Assembly: GCA_018242205.1 (NCBI GenBank)
Contig: JAFECJ010000003.1
Location: forward strand, 124,001 to 188,000
Source: Pseudomonadota bacterium
Lineage (GTDB): Bacteria > Pseudomonadota > Alphaproteobacteria > Rhizobiales > Xanthobacteraceae
Direction: 5' to 3'
DNA length: 64,000 nt
Both the position numbers and the translations under genes were made by a program. Position 1 is the first letter of the stretch, and each line of letters begins with the position of its first letter. Shown here piece after piece: positions 9,937-18,581 of the stretch. The notes under the pieces are model-generated. The model was not told the origin of the DNA and did not search any database. It was given only the letters and a program-made list of their open reading frames with translations.

Positions 9937-10463
9937 ACGACGATAGTCCGCTCACCGCGCTCGCCAGTTATTTCGCGCTGCTGTCGCTGTTCGCCATTGG
10001 CGGTGCCGTCGCCGCAATCCCGGAGATGCATCGCGTCGCCGTCGACGCCATGCACTGGATGAACGACCGCCAATTCACCGACAGCTTCGCCATCGCCCAG
10101 CTCTCGCCCGGGCCGAATGTCATGATCGTCACGCTGATTGGTTATCACGTCGCCGGTTTTGCCGGCGCCGCGGTGGCGACGGCGGCCATGTGCGGGCCGA
10201 CCTGCATCGTCGCTTATTTCGCGGCTCACACCTGGAATCGTTTCAAGATGGCGCGCTGGCGCATCGCGTTGCAAGCGGCGCTCGTGCCTGTGTCGCTCGG
10301 GTTGATCGGCGCGAGCGCCTTCGTGCTGGCGCGCGCCGCCGACAAGACGATCGCGGCCGGCGTTATCACGGTCGCGACGGTCGTGGTCGCCGTCTTTACC
10401 CGCATTAGTCCGCTGTGGCTGTTCGCAGCCGCGGGACTGCTGGGAATGACCGGCTGGTTGTGA
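9933..10463 (+). CDS. chromate transporter, C-terminal half protein
   Basis: A 176-residue partner of the preceding CHR protein. It carries the parallel motifs FAIGGAVAAIPEMHR and LSPGPNVMIVTLIGYHVAGF, then several hydrophobic helices ending GLLGMTGWL. Two-gene short-chain CHR systems act as heterodimers. No chromate-responsive regulator (ChrB-like) is visible nearby, so the physiological substrate is not certain. Confidence 0.87.
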   Translation: MNDDSPLTALASYFALLSLFAIGGAVAAIPEMHRVAVDAMHWMNDRQFTDSFAIAQLSPGPNVMIVTLIGYHVAGFAGAAVATAAMCGPTCIVAYFAAHTWNRFKMARWRIALQAALVPVSLGLIGASAFVLARAADKTIAAGVITVATVVVAVFTRISPLWLFAAAGLLGMTGWL

Positions 10464-10550
10464 ACTTGCCAAATTGTCGCACGTCCCTCGCGCCGACCCT
10501 GTGTTAGACGCATCCGAATACTGCGGTCGGTGCGGGCGACGAGGGCGAGA

Positions 10551-11078
10551 ATGGCGGAGAACACAAAACACTCCCCCGGGGGCGGGGATGTTTTTCCATT
10601 GCGGATCAGAGCTCCGCGCGACTTTTTTGGCGGCCTGGTCCTGATCGCGCTTGCCTTGTTTGCGCTTTGGGCGGCGAGCGATCTCTCCGGCGTGAGCGGC
10701 TTTTCCTTCGGCCCCGGCACCGTGCCGCGACTTTTTGCCCTGCTGTTGATCGTCGTCGGCGCCGTGGTCGCCATCGGCGGCCTGCTCAATGACGGGCCGC
10801 CGCTGGAAAGCTATGCGCTGCGCGGGCCGGCCTACGTCGTCAGCGCCATTATCGTCTTCGCGCTGCTGATCCGCGGCGCGCACTTGGGTGCCGGAATTCG
10901 AATACCTGAGTTCGGCCTGGTCATCGCGACCTTTCTTGCCTTCATGATCGCGGTCCTGGGCGGCCACAAAATACGGTTGGTGGAAAGTCTGGTTGCGGCG
11001 GCGGCGATGACGGCGTTCTGCGTCGTTCTGTTCCGATACCTGCTACAACTGCCGTTCCCGCTATGGCCGACTTTCTAA
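10551..11078 (+). CDS. tctB: tripartite tricarboxylate transporter, TctB small membrane subunit
   Basis: A 175-residue TctB-like protein with four predicted membrane segments, beginning about residue 22 (DFFGGLVLIALALFALWAAS). The FGPGTVPRLFALLLIVVG segment is characteristic of TctB. It would form the small membrane component with TctA for proton or sodium coupled uptake of carboxylates. The ATG at 10551 is preferred over an in-frame GTG at 10530. It is followed 15 bp later by tctA. The periplasmic binding protein gene (tctC) is not adjacent. Confidence 0.85.
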   Translation: MAENTKHSPGGGDVFPLRIRAPRDFFGGLVLIALALFALWAASDLSGVSGFSFGPGTVPRLFALLLIVVGAVVAIGGLLNDGPPLESYALRGPAYVVSAIIVFALLIRGAHLGAGIRIPEFGLVIATFLAFMIAVLGGHKIRLVESLVAAAAMTAFCVVLFRYLLQLPFPLWPTF

Positions 11079-11093
11079 GCGGGGACATGGGCG

Positions 11094-12608
11094 ATGAGTG
11101 ATCTCTTTTCCAACCTGTGGCTTGGCTTCTCTGTTGCCGGCCACCCGATTAATCTCGGCTTCTGTCTGCTCGGCGCATTGGTCGGTACGCTGGTCGGCGT
11201 TCTGCCCGGTATCGGCACCGTGGCGACGATTGCCATGCTGCTGCCGATCACCTTCGGCCTCGATCCGATCGGCGCGCTGATCATGCTCGCCGGCATCTAT
11301 TACGGTGCCCAGTACGGCGGCTCGACTACCTCGATCCTGGTCAACATCCCGGGTGAGGCGACCTCGGTCATCACCTGCCTCGACGGCCACCAGATGGCGA
11401 AGCAGGGCCGCGCCGGTGCCGCGCTGTCGATCGCGGCGATCGGCTCGTTCTTTGCCGGCTGCGTCGCCACTGTTCTGGTGGCGGCGCTTGGCGAGCCGCT
11501 GACCAGGGTGGCGCTGGAGTTCGGTCCGGCGGAATACTTCGCGCTGATGCTGCTCGGCCTGATCTTCGCCGTGGTGCTGGCGAAGGGCTCGGTGGTCAAG
11601 TCGATCGCGATGGTGACGACCGGGCTGCTGCTGTCGACGGTCGGCTCGGACATCGACACCGGCGTCGGCCGCATGACGCTCGGCATGCCGGAACTGCTCG
11701 ATGGGATCGGCTTCACCAACGTGGCCATGGGCCTGTTCGGCTTCGCCGAAATCATCCGCAATCTCGAAATCTCGTCCGTGAACCGCGAGATCGTCGAGAG
11801 CAAGATCAAGGGCCTGATGCCGACGCGCAAGGACCTGCGGGAATCGGCCTGGCCGATCGCGCGCGGCACCGCGCTCGGTTCGATCCTCGGCATTCTGCCC
11901 GGCGGCGGCGCGGTGGTGTCGTCCTTTGCTGCCTATACGCTCGAGAAGCGGCTTGCCAAGGATCCGAAGCGCTTCGGCAACGGTGCCATCGAAGGCGTTG
12001 CGGCGCCCGAAGCGGCCAACAATGCCGCGGCGCAGACGTCGTTCATTCCGCTGCTGACGCTCGGCATCCCGCCCAATGCCGTCATGGCCCTGATGGTCGG
12101 CGCCATGACCATTCACGGGATCATCCCCGGCCCGCAGGTGATGACCAAGCAGCCCGAATTGTTCTGGGGCATGATCGCCTCGATGTGGTTCGGCAATCTG
12201 ATGCTGGTGATCATCAACCTGCCGCTGGTCGGCGTCTGGGTGCGCCTGTTGCGTGTGCCTTATCGCATCCTCTTTCCGTCGATCATCGTGTTCTGCTGCA
12301 TCGGCATCTATTCGATCGACAACTCACCAAGCGACGTCATTATCGCGGCGTTGTTCGGTCTGTTCGGCTATTGGCTGGTGAAGCACGACTTCGAGCCTGC
12401 GCCTTTGGTGCTGGCCTTCGTGCTCGGCCCGCTGATGGAGGACAATTTGCGCCGTGCCATGTTGATCGCGCGCGGTGACGCGTCGGTCTTCGTGACGCGG
12501 CCGATTTCGGCTGTGCTCATCGTGGTCGCGCTGGCATTGCTGACGGTCGCCGTGCTGCCGATGATCCGTAAGCGCCGCGAGGAGGTTTTCGTGGAGTCGG
12601 AAAACTAG
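11094..12608 (+). CDS. tctA: tripartite tricarboxylate transporter permease TctA
   Basis: A 504-residue large membrane subunit with about 11-12 helices. The duplicated glycine-rich motif typical of TctA is present as [20 protein letters not shown] near residue 40 and [20 protein letters not shown] near 265. [20 protein letters not shown] is another family signature. It pairs with TctB upstream and depends in known systems on a TctC receptor that must be encoded elsewhere. Confidence 0.93.
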   Translation: MSDLFSNLWLGFSVAGHPINLGFCLLGALVGTLVGVLPGIGTVATIAMLLPITFGLDPIGALIMLAGIYYGAQYGGSTTSILVNIPGEATSVITCLDGHQMAKQGRAGAALSIAAIGSFFAGCVATVLVAALGEPLTRVALEFGPAEYFALMLLGLIFAVVLAKGSVVKSIAMVTTGLLLSTVGSDIDTGVGRMTLGMPELLDGIGFTNVAMGLFGFAEIIRNLEISSVNREIVESKIKGLMPTRKDLRESAWPIARGTALGSILGILPGGGAVVSSFAAYTLEKRLAKDPKRFGNGAIEGVAAPEAANNAAAQTSFIPLLTLGIPPNAVMALMVGAMTIHGIIPGPQVMTKQPELFWGMIASMWFGNLMLVIINLPLVGVWVRLLRVPYRILFPSIIVFCCIGIYSIDNSPSDVIIAALFGLFGYWLVKHDFEPAPLVLAFVLGPLMEDNLRRAMLIARGDASVFVTRPISAVLIVVALALLTVAVLPMIRKRREEVFVESEN

Positions 12609-12639
12609 CGCCGGCGGACGTTCGATTGCGACGCGCCGG

Positions 12640-12657
12640 GCCGATCCCTCGATCGGC
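12640..12657. terminator. possible bidirectional terminator
   Basis: Inverted repeat GCCGATC-CCTC-GATCGGC lies between the convergent tctA and mlaD-like genes. Only a short T-rich stretch follows, so termination activity is uncertain. Confidence 0.4.
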
Positions 12658-12679
12658 TCGGCGTTTGTCGTTTGGCCGC

Positions 12680-13573
12680 CTAGCGGTTGGCCGGGCTGCT
12701 GCTGGACGGTCCGAACAGGATGCGCTGCGGGTTCTTCGCCAGATCGGTGACGGCGCGGTCGATATTGCCGATCGAGCGGTGCAGATCGTTACCGACGATC
12801 GCGATGTGCTTGTTGGCCGTATCGGTTACCTTGGTGATCCCTTCGGTGATCTCGGCGGTGCGCTTGTCGAGATTTTCGGCCAGCATCGTTGTCTGCTTGT
12901 CGAGGTTGGTCGTCAGCTTGTCGAGATTGTCCGCAACCTTGCTGGTATCTGCCTTGAGACTGACCGCGAGGTCGTTGATCGAGCTCATCGCCTGAGCACC
13001 GTTGCCGACGAGTTCGTCGATCTTCTTGCTGTTGCGCGCCAATGCGTCGGTGAAGGTTTCCAGGTTCTTGATCGTGTTGCGCAGGGATTCCTGGTTCTCG
13101 ACGATGATGGCGTCGGCCTTGGCCAAAGTCTCGCGCACCGCAGTACCCATGTCGCCCGCGGTCGAAGCCGCGCGCAAGGTGGGCAGGTCTCCTTTCTTGG
13201 CCGCCGCAAGCGGCGGCGCCGAGGCGGTACCGCCTTTCAGCGACACCGAGGCAATGCCGGTCAGGCCGGCGTATTCGAGCGTCACCACGGTGTCGGCGCG
13301 GATCGGAGTGCCGGGCGTGATGGCGATGACGGAGGCAACTTCGGAGGGCTTGTCGGTCAGCCTCATCTCTGTGACTTCACCGACCCGGATGCCGTTGAAC
13401 AACACTGGACCGCCGACCCGCAGACCCGAGACCGATCCTTCGAACACGACGAGGTAGGACTTGGTTTCCTTGCTGCCGCCGGCCGTATGGATCCAGTAGA
13501 CGAAGCCGAACGCGGCGGCGATCACGGCGAACGTGAACAAGCCGATCAATGCGAATTTCGCCCTGTCTTCCAT
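12680..13573 (-). CDS. mlaD: MlaD/MCE family periplasmic lipid-transport protein
   Basis: A 297-residue protein with one N-terminal membrane anchor (FALIGLFTFAVIAAAFGFVYW, about 6-26) followed by an MCE domain (VFEGSVSGLRVGGPVLFNGI). A long alpha-helical C-terminal region has repeated Asn/Asp-spaced heptads (about 150-270). MCE proteins bind phospholipids and dock on MlaE/MlaF-type ABC transporters in the inner membrane. It is the last gene of an mlaE-mlaF-mlaD cluster, 11 bp after mlaF. No mlaC or mlaB is adjacent. Confidence 0.88.
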   Translation of the reverse strand: MEDRAKFALIGLFTFAVIAAAFGFVYWIHTAGGSKETKSYLVVFEGSVSGLRVGGPVLFNGIRVGEVTEMRLTDKPSEVASVIAITPGTPIRADTVVTLEYAGLTGIASVSLKGGTASAPPLAAAKKGDLPTLRAASTAGDMGTAVRETLAKADAIIVENQESLRNTIKNLETFTDALARNSKKIDELVGNGAQAMSSINDLAVSLKADTSKVADNLDKLTTNLDKQTTMLAENLDKRTAEITEGITKVTDTANKHIAIVGNDLHRSIGNIDRAVTDLAKNPQRILFGPSSSSPANR

Positions 13574-13584
13574 CGCTCAACTCC

Positions 13585-14394
13585 TCATGCGCGCTTTTCA
13601 GTGACGCGCCGTCCCTTTATCGCCACCTGGAAATCGGTATGGGCCCGCTCGCCGTGGAAATACTCTTTCAGCCACGGATGCTGCGAAGCCAGCATGACGT
13701 CCATATTGCCGACCTCGACGATCTTGCCTTCGCTCAGCACCGCGATGCGGTCGCAGGTGCGATGCAGGCTGTCGAGATCGTGTGTCACCATGAACACGGA
13801 AATGCCGAGCGTCTCCTGCAAGGTGAGCAGCAGGTGATCGAACTCGGCGGCGCTGATCGGATCGAGGCCGGACGTCGGTTCGTCGAGGAACAGGATTTCC
13901 GGATCGAGCGCCAGCGCGCGAGCGAGCGCCACGCGCTTGATCATGCCGCCCGACAGTTCGGACGGGTAGTTGCGATACACGTCGGGCTTGAGGCCCACCA
14001 TCTCCAGCTTCGAGATCGCAATCTCGGTCGTCAACTTCGGCGACAGCCGCAGATATTCGCGGATCGGAAACTCGACGTTTTTGCCCGAGGTCAGCGAGGA
14101 GAACAGGGCGCCCTGCTGGAACAGAACGCCCCAGCGCCGGTCGACGGCCTGGCGCTCGGCCTGGCTGGCCTTGGAGAGCTCGACGCCGAGCACCTCGATC
14201 GAGCCTTGCTGCATCGGCAACAGACCGATGATGGTGCGGGTCAGCACCGATTTGCCGGCCCCCGAGGCGCCGACGAAGCCGAGGATTTCGCCGCGCTTGA
14301 GATCGAGGTTGACGCCGTTGAGCACCCGGCGCGACGCGAAGTCGACCACCAGATCCCGCACCTTGATGACGGCGTCCTCGGACCGCGTCGGCAT
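13585..14394 (-). CDS. mlaF: Mla-type ABC transporter ATP-binding protein
   Basis: A 269-residue ATPase with Walker A GASGAGKS, signature LSGGMIKRVALARAL and Walker B EILFLDEPTSGLDP. The LSGGM variant and overall sequence are typical of MlaF-like subunits that drive phospholipid movement between inner and outer membranes. It lies 2 bp after the MlaE-like permease gene and just before the MCE gene, so one transporter is encoded. Confidence 0.92.
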   Translation of the reverse strand: MPTRSEDAVIKVRDLVVDFASRRVLNGVNLDLKRGEILGFVGASGAGKSVLTRTIIGLLPMQQGSIEVLGVELSKASQAERQAVDRRWGVLFQQGALFSSLTSGKNVEFPIREYLRLSPKLTTEIAISKLEMVGLKPDVYRNYPSELSGGMIKRVALARALALDPEILFLDEPTSGLDPISAAEFDHLLLTLQETLGISVFMVTHDLDSLHRTCDRIAVLSEGKIVEVGNMDVMLASQHPWLKEYFHGERAHTDFQVAIKGRRVTEKRA

Positions 14395-14396
14395 GA

Positions 14397-15545
14397 TCAG
14401 ATCCCGACCGAGGCGAAGAACACGGCGAACAAGCCGTCGATGACGATGACGAGGAAGATCGATTTCACCACCGAGTCCGTGGTCTTGGCCCCGAGCGACT
14501 CCGCCGAACCCTTCACCTGCATGCCCTCCATGCAGGCAACGAGGCCGATGATCAGCGCCATGAACGGCGCCTTGATCATGCCGACGGCGAAGGTCTGGCC
14601 GTTGATCGATTCATGCAGGCGCGACATGAAGATCTTGGGATCGATGCCGCCGTAGAGCCACGCCACCAGGCCGCCGCCATACAGCGCGGCCATCGAGCCG
14701 AGAAAGGTGAGGATCGGCACCGCGATCATCAAAGCGAGGATGCGCGGCAGCACCAGCACCTCGATCGGATCGAATCCCATGGTGCGCAGCGCATCGACTT
14801 CCTCGCGCATCTTCATCGATCCGAGTTCGGCGGTGTAGGCCGAGCCGGAGCGGCCGGCGATCATGATGCAGACGATGAGCACGCCGAGTTCGCGCAGCAC
14901 CAGCACGCCCACCATGTCGACGACATAGATGTCGGCGCCGAAGGTGCGGAAGTGGAAGATACCCTGTTGCGCGATGATCGCGCCGATCAGGAAGGTGATC
15001 AGCAGGATGATCGGCACCGCGTGCCAGCAGACGCGCTCGAGGTGATTGACCATCGAGGTGATGCGGAAACGCCGCGGATGCGCGCACACGCTCAGGAAGG
15101 CGACGACGAGCTGGCCGGCCATCTGGAAGATCGTTGTCAGGTCGGTGGTGACCGCCATCATCGTGCGGCCGACGCTTTCGAACGTGGCGACGAGGCCGGT
15201 CTGCTTGTACTTGAGCGGCGTCAGCTTCTGCTGGCCGGCGCGCACTTTCTCGAACAGATTGCGATAGCTCGCCTGCAGGCCGACGAGCTCGGTTTCGGCG
15301 CCGCGGCTCTTCCAGATCCGCAAGGTGCGCTCGATCAGCCAGGCGCCGTAGGTGTCGAGCTGCTCGACCTGGCTGGCGTCGAAGACGACGCGGCGGACTT
15401 CGCCCTGGCCCGGCTTGCCGGTATGGCTGGCGGCATCGATCAGCGGTTCCAGCGTGCGGGCGTGCACGGCCGTCCAGCGGCCGCCGGCTTTCAGGTCGAG
15501 GCCGTTGTCGCGCGACGGGCCGTGGTCGAGGGTGGCTGCGGTCAA
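14397..15545 (-). CDS. mlaE: MlaE family permease with N-terminal STAS domain
   Basis: A 382-residue permease. Residues about 20-115 resemble a STAS domain (VRRVVFDASQVEQLDTYGAW), which would replace a separate MlaB protein. The C-terminal MlaE domain has about five to six helices and contains AQQGIFHFRTFGADIYVVDM and the conserved LRTMGFDPIEVLVLPR. Fusion of STAS and MlaE is known in several proteobacteria and explains the absence of mlaB here. First gene of the operon. Confidence 0.92.
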   Translation of the reverse strand: MTAATLDHGPSRDNGLDLKAGGRWTAVHARTLEPLIDAASHTGKPGQGEVRRVVFDASQVEQLDTYGAWLIERTLRIWKSRGAETELVGLQASYRNLFEKVRAGQQKLTPLKYKQTGLVATFESVGRTMMAVTTDLTTIFQMAGQLVVAFLSVCAHPRRFRITSMVNHLERVCWHAVPIILLITFLIGAIIAQQGIFHFRTFGADIYVVDMVGVLVLRELGVLIVCIMIAGRSGSAYTAELGSMKMREEVDALRTMGFDPIEVLVLPRILALMIAVPILTFLGSMAALYGGGLVAWLYGGIDPKIFMSRLHESINGQTFAVGMIKAPFMALIIGLVACMEGMQVKGSAESLGAKTTDSVVKSIFLVIVIDGLFAVFFASVGI

Positions 15546-15610
15546 GCGGGGCTCGCGGTTGAGAACGACGAAAAGAGGCGAGGGCGCGCCTGGCGCCCCG
15601 CGGTATGAAA

Positions 15611-15625
15611 TTAACGCATTGTTAA
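15611..15625. promoter_or_regulatory. candidate CtrA-binding site
   Basis: TTAA, seven bases, TTAA matches the alphaproteobacterial CtrA core motif TTAA-N7-TTAA exactly. A second TTAA pair at 15642-15645 and 15655-15658 has a 9-bp gap. The site lies 65 bp before mlaE's start and 160 bp before thyA. Confidence 0.45.
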
Positions 15626-15785
15626 GGTTAGGAAATGCCGATTAACTTTTACGGTTAACGGCGCCGCGGATGGAACTTGTTGTTTTTCCGCACCTTTTTC
15701 GGCCGTTGATAACGCGTCCCGGATCGTTGCCGGGCCGGGTAATCTTCCCCATGTTCTGACGAGTCGCCGAACCCAGAGCCCGCCG

Positions 15786-16580
15786 ATGCGCCAGTACCTC
15801 GACCTGATGGATCACATTCTCCGCGACGGCGTGGAAAAGCGCGACCGCACCGGCACCGGCACGCGCTCGGTGTTCGGCTATCAGATGCGCTTCGACCTCG
15901 GTCAGGGCTTTCCGATGCTGACCACCAAGAAGCTGCACCTGAAGTCGATCGTCCACGAACTGCTGTGGTTCCTCGCCGGCGACACCAACATCAAATACCT
16001 GAAGGATCATGGCGTGCGTATCTGGGACGAGTGGGCCGACGAGCGCGGCGATCTCGGTCCGGTCTACGGTCATCAGTGGCGCTCGTGGCCGGCCAAGGAC
16101 GGCCAGACCATCGACCAGATCAGCCACGTCATCGACATGATCAAGCGCAATCCGGATTCGCGGCGCCTCATCGTCACGGCGTGGAATCCGGCCGACGTCG
16201 ACAAGATGGCGCTGCCGCCGTGCCACTGCCTGTTCCAGTTCTATGTCGCCAATGGCCGGCTGTCGTGCCAGCTCTATCAGCGCTCGGCCGACGTGTTCCT
16301 CGGTGTGCCGTTCAACATCGCGTCCTACGCGCTGCTGACGATGATGGTCGCGCAGGTCACCGGCTACAAGCCCGGCGACTTCGTCTGGACCGGCGGCGAC
16401 ACGCATCTTTATCTCAACCACGTCGAACAGGCCGAGCTGCAACTGTCGCGGGCGCCGCGCGCGCTGCCGACCATGAGGATCAATCCTGAAGTGAAGGACA
16501 TCTTCGGCTTCCGCTACGAGGATTTCGTGCTGGAGAATTACGATCCGCATCCGCACATCAAGGCGGCCGTCGCGGTATGA
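15786..16580 (+). CDS. thyA: thymidylate synthase
   Basis: A 264-residue ThyA that methylates dUMP to dTMP using methylene-tetrahydrofolate. The catalytic Cys146 lies in [25 protein letters not shown] near residue 19 and the GDTHLYLNH motif near the C-terminus are conserved. Reaction produces dihydrofolate, recycled by the folA product encoded two genes later. The stop overlaps the start of the acetyltransferase gene (ATGA), indicating a tight operon. Confidence 0.97.
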   Translation: MRQYLDLMDHILRDGVEKRDRTGTGTRSVFGYQMRFDLGQGFPMLTTKKLHLKSIVHELLWFLAGDTNIKYLKDHGVRIWDEWADERGDLGPVYGHQWRSWPAKDGQTIDQISHVIDMIKRNPDSRRLIVTAWNPADVDKMALPPCHCLFQFYVANGRLSCQLYQRSADVFLGVPFNIASYALLTMMVAQVTGYKPGDFVWTGGDTHLYLNHVEQAELQLSRAPRALPTMRINPEVKDIFGFRYEDFVLENYDPHPHIKAAVAV

Positions 16581-17065
16581 CCGTCACCATCCGCGACGCG
16601 CGGCCCGCCGACGCGGCGCTGATCTTCGATCTCATCGGCGAACTCGCCGACTACGAGAAGCTGTCTCACGCGGTCGATGCGACGCCGGACATGATCGCGG
16701 CTGCGCTGTTCGGCGCCACGCCACGGCTGTTCTGCGACATCGCCGAGTGCGACGGCGAGGCGGCCGGGCTTGCCATCTGGTTTCTCAATTTCTCCACCTT
16801 CCGCGGCCGTCACGGCATCTATCTCGAGGATCTGTTTGTGCGGCCGCGCTTTCGCGGCAAGGGCCTCGGCAAGGCGCTGATGGCGCGGCTCGCCGCGCGC
16901 TGCGTCGAGCAGGGCTATGCGCGGTTCGAATGGTCGGTGCTCGACTGGAACGCGCCGTCGATCGCGTTCTATCAGTCGATCGGCGCCGAGGTGCTGCCGG
17001 ACTGGAAGATCTGCCGCATGAGCGGCGATGCGCTGACGAGCTTCGGCGGCGAGACAAAGCGATGA
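16577..17065 (+). CDS. GNAT family N-acetyltransferase
   Basis: A 162-residue GNAT protein. The acetyl-CoA-binding motif A is clear ([20 protein letters not shown], about 75-95), and [13 protein letters not shown] matches the C-terminal motif. The sequence is closest in style to diamine (spermidine/spermine) acetyltransferase-like proteins, but the substrate cannot be read from it. It overlaps thyA and folA by 4 bp at each end, so it is embedded in a folate/thymidylate operon. Confidence 0.88.
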   Translation: MTVTIRDARPADAALIFDLIGELADYEKLSHAVDATPDMIAAALFGATPRLFCDIAECDGEAAGLAIWFLNFSTFRGRHGIYLEDLFVRPRFRGKGLGKALMARLAARCVEQGYARFEWSVLDWNAPSIAFYQSIGAEVLPDWKICRMSGDALTSFGGETKR

Positions 17066-17580
17066 ATGCGCAGCCTGTCCACATCGTTCTCGTCGCCGCC
17101 ATCGGCGAGAACGGCGTCATCGGCACCGACGGTCAGTTGCCGTGGCGGCTGAAGTCGGATCTGCAACATTTCAAGCGCGTCACCAGCGGTCGGCCGGTGG
17201 TGATGGGGCGCAAGACTTTCGCTTCGATCGGCAGGCCGCTGCCGAACCGCACCAACATCGTGATGACGCGCGACCTGCAATTTGCCGCGCCCGGCGCGAC
17301 GCTCGCCACCAGCCTCGACGCCGCGCTGGCGATCGCCCGTGACGATGCGCGGCGCCGCGGCATCTATGAGATCATGATCATCGGCGGCGGCGACGTGTTC
17401 GAGGCCACCATGGCGATGGCCGATCGGCTCGAAATCACCCACGTGCACGCCAGCCCGAAGGGCGACGTCGTATTCCCGGCGATCGATGGCAAGGTCTGGC
17501 GCGAAACCATGCGGCAGCATTACGACGCCGGACCCGACGACGACGCCAGCTTCGACACGGTCACCTACGAGCGGCGCTAG
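17062..17580 (+). CDS. folA: dihydrofolate reductase
   Basis: A 172-residue DHFR reducing dihydrofolate with NADPH. The N-terminal IVLVAAIGENGVIGTDGQLPW, broken by family-typical GxLPW, is followed by RPVVMGRKTFASIGRPLPNR and EIMIIGGGDVFE, all classic DHFR motifs. The start at 17062 gives a 4-bp ATGA overlap with the upstream GNAT gene and the usual family length; the frame is open further upstream but reads inside that gene. Confidence 0.96.
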   Translation: MNAQPVHIVLVAAIGENGVIGTDGQLPWRLKSDLQHFKRVTSGRPVVMGRKTFASIGRPLPNRTNIVMTRDLQFAAPGATLATSLDAALAIARDDARRRGIYEIMIIGGGDVFEATMAMADRLEITHVHASPKGDVVFPAIDGKVWRETMRQHYDAGPDDDASFDTVTYERR

Positions 17581-17589
17581 ATCGTCGGT

Positions 17590-18354
17590 TCAGGCCATCA
17601 CCGAATAGCCGCCATCGACCGGGATCGCCGTGCCGGTGAGAAAGTCCGAGGCCGGCGAGGCCAGAAACACCGCGATGCCGGCGAAGTCGTCCGGCTGTCC
17701 CCAGCGCCCGACCGGCGTGCGCGCCACGACGCGTTCCTGCAGACCGGGCACCTGTTCGCGCGCCTTCTTGGTCAATTCGGTGTCGATCCAGCCGGGCAGG
17801 ATGGAGTTGACCTGGATATTGTCTTTCGCCCACGCGACCGCGAAGGAGCGCGCCATTTGCACGATCGCACCTTTGCTCGAGGCGTAGGGCGCGGCGTAAG
17901 ACGAGGCGAAGATCGACATCATCGAGCCGATATTGATGATCTTGCCGCCGCCCGCCTTTTTCATGTGCGGGTAGACCGCCTGCGAGCACAGGAAGGCGCT
18001 GGTGACATTGGTGTCCATCACCAGGTGCCACTCCGCGGCAGTCAACTGCTCCGGTGGCTTGCGCACGCTGGTGCCGGCATTGTTGACGAGGATGTCGAGC
18101 CTGCCGAACTTGCCGGCGGTGGCGTCGACCGCCGCGCGGCACGACTCTTCCTTCAGCACGTCGATCTCGATGAAGTCGGCCTTGCCGCCGAGCCCCTTGA
18201 GTGCGGCGAGTGCCGCGTCAGCCTTGGCCTTGTTGCGCCCGGCAATCATGACGGTCGCGCCGGACTGCGCCAGCCCCTTGGCCATGCCGAGCCCAATGCC
18301 GCCATTCCCACCCGTGACCAGGGCAACACGGCCCGTCAGATCAAACGTACCCAT
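17590..18354 (-). CDS. SDR family NAD(P)-dependent oxidoreductase
   Basis: A 254-residue classical short-chain dehydrogenase. The Rossmann motif TGGNGGIGLGMAKGL is near residue 14, NNAG follows near 92, and the catalytic Ser and Tyr/Lys lie in NIGSMMS and YASSKGA. The C-terminal LTGTAIPVDGGYSVMA is typical. Substrate unknown; similar proteins include gluconate and 3-oxoacyl reductases. The ATG at 18354 is preferred because the family begins just before the DLTGRVALVTGG strand. Confidence 0.88.
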   Translation of the reverse strand: MGTFDLTGRVALVTGGNGGIGLGMAKGLAQSGATVMIAGRNKAKADAALAALKGLGGKADFIEIDVLKEESCRAAVDATAGKFGRLDILVNNAGTSVRKPPEQLTAAEWHLVMDTNVTSAFLCSQAVYPHMKKAGGGKIINIGSMMSIFASSYAAPYASSKGAIVQMARSFAVAWAKDNIQVNSILPGWIDTELTKKAREQVPGLQERVVARTPVGRWGQPDDFAGIAVFLASPASDFLTGTAIPVDGGYSVMA

Positions 18355-18499
18355 GAAGTCGGTCCTCCCGCCTGCTCGCGCTCTTGTTTTGTCGCGACGG
18401 CCGCTATTTACCACAGTCCGAGCGCGGACGAGATGCATGGCCGGTTGGTGAGGCCCGCCAATATCGCCGATTCCGCCTGAAATGCGGCATGTCAGCGCG

Positions 18500-18528
18500 T
18501 TGTATCGAGCCCTTGCGTCCCCTATAAC
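18500..18528 (+). promoter_or_regulatory. candidate hflK promoter
   Basis: TTGTAT (18500-18505), a 17-bp spacer and TATAAC (18523-18528) lie about 55 bp upstream of the hflK start. Good spacing and a five-of-six -10 match. Prediction only. Confidence 0.5.
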
Positions 18529-18581
18529 CCCTCCCAACTAAGGGCAGGCCCGCAATTGTCGCGGCGTCGGGAGAAATTTGC

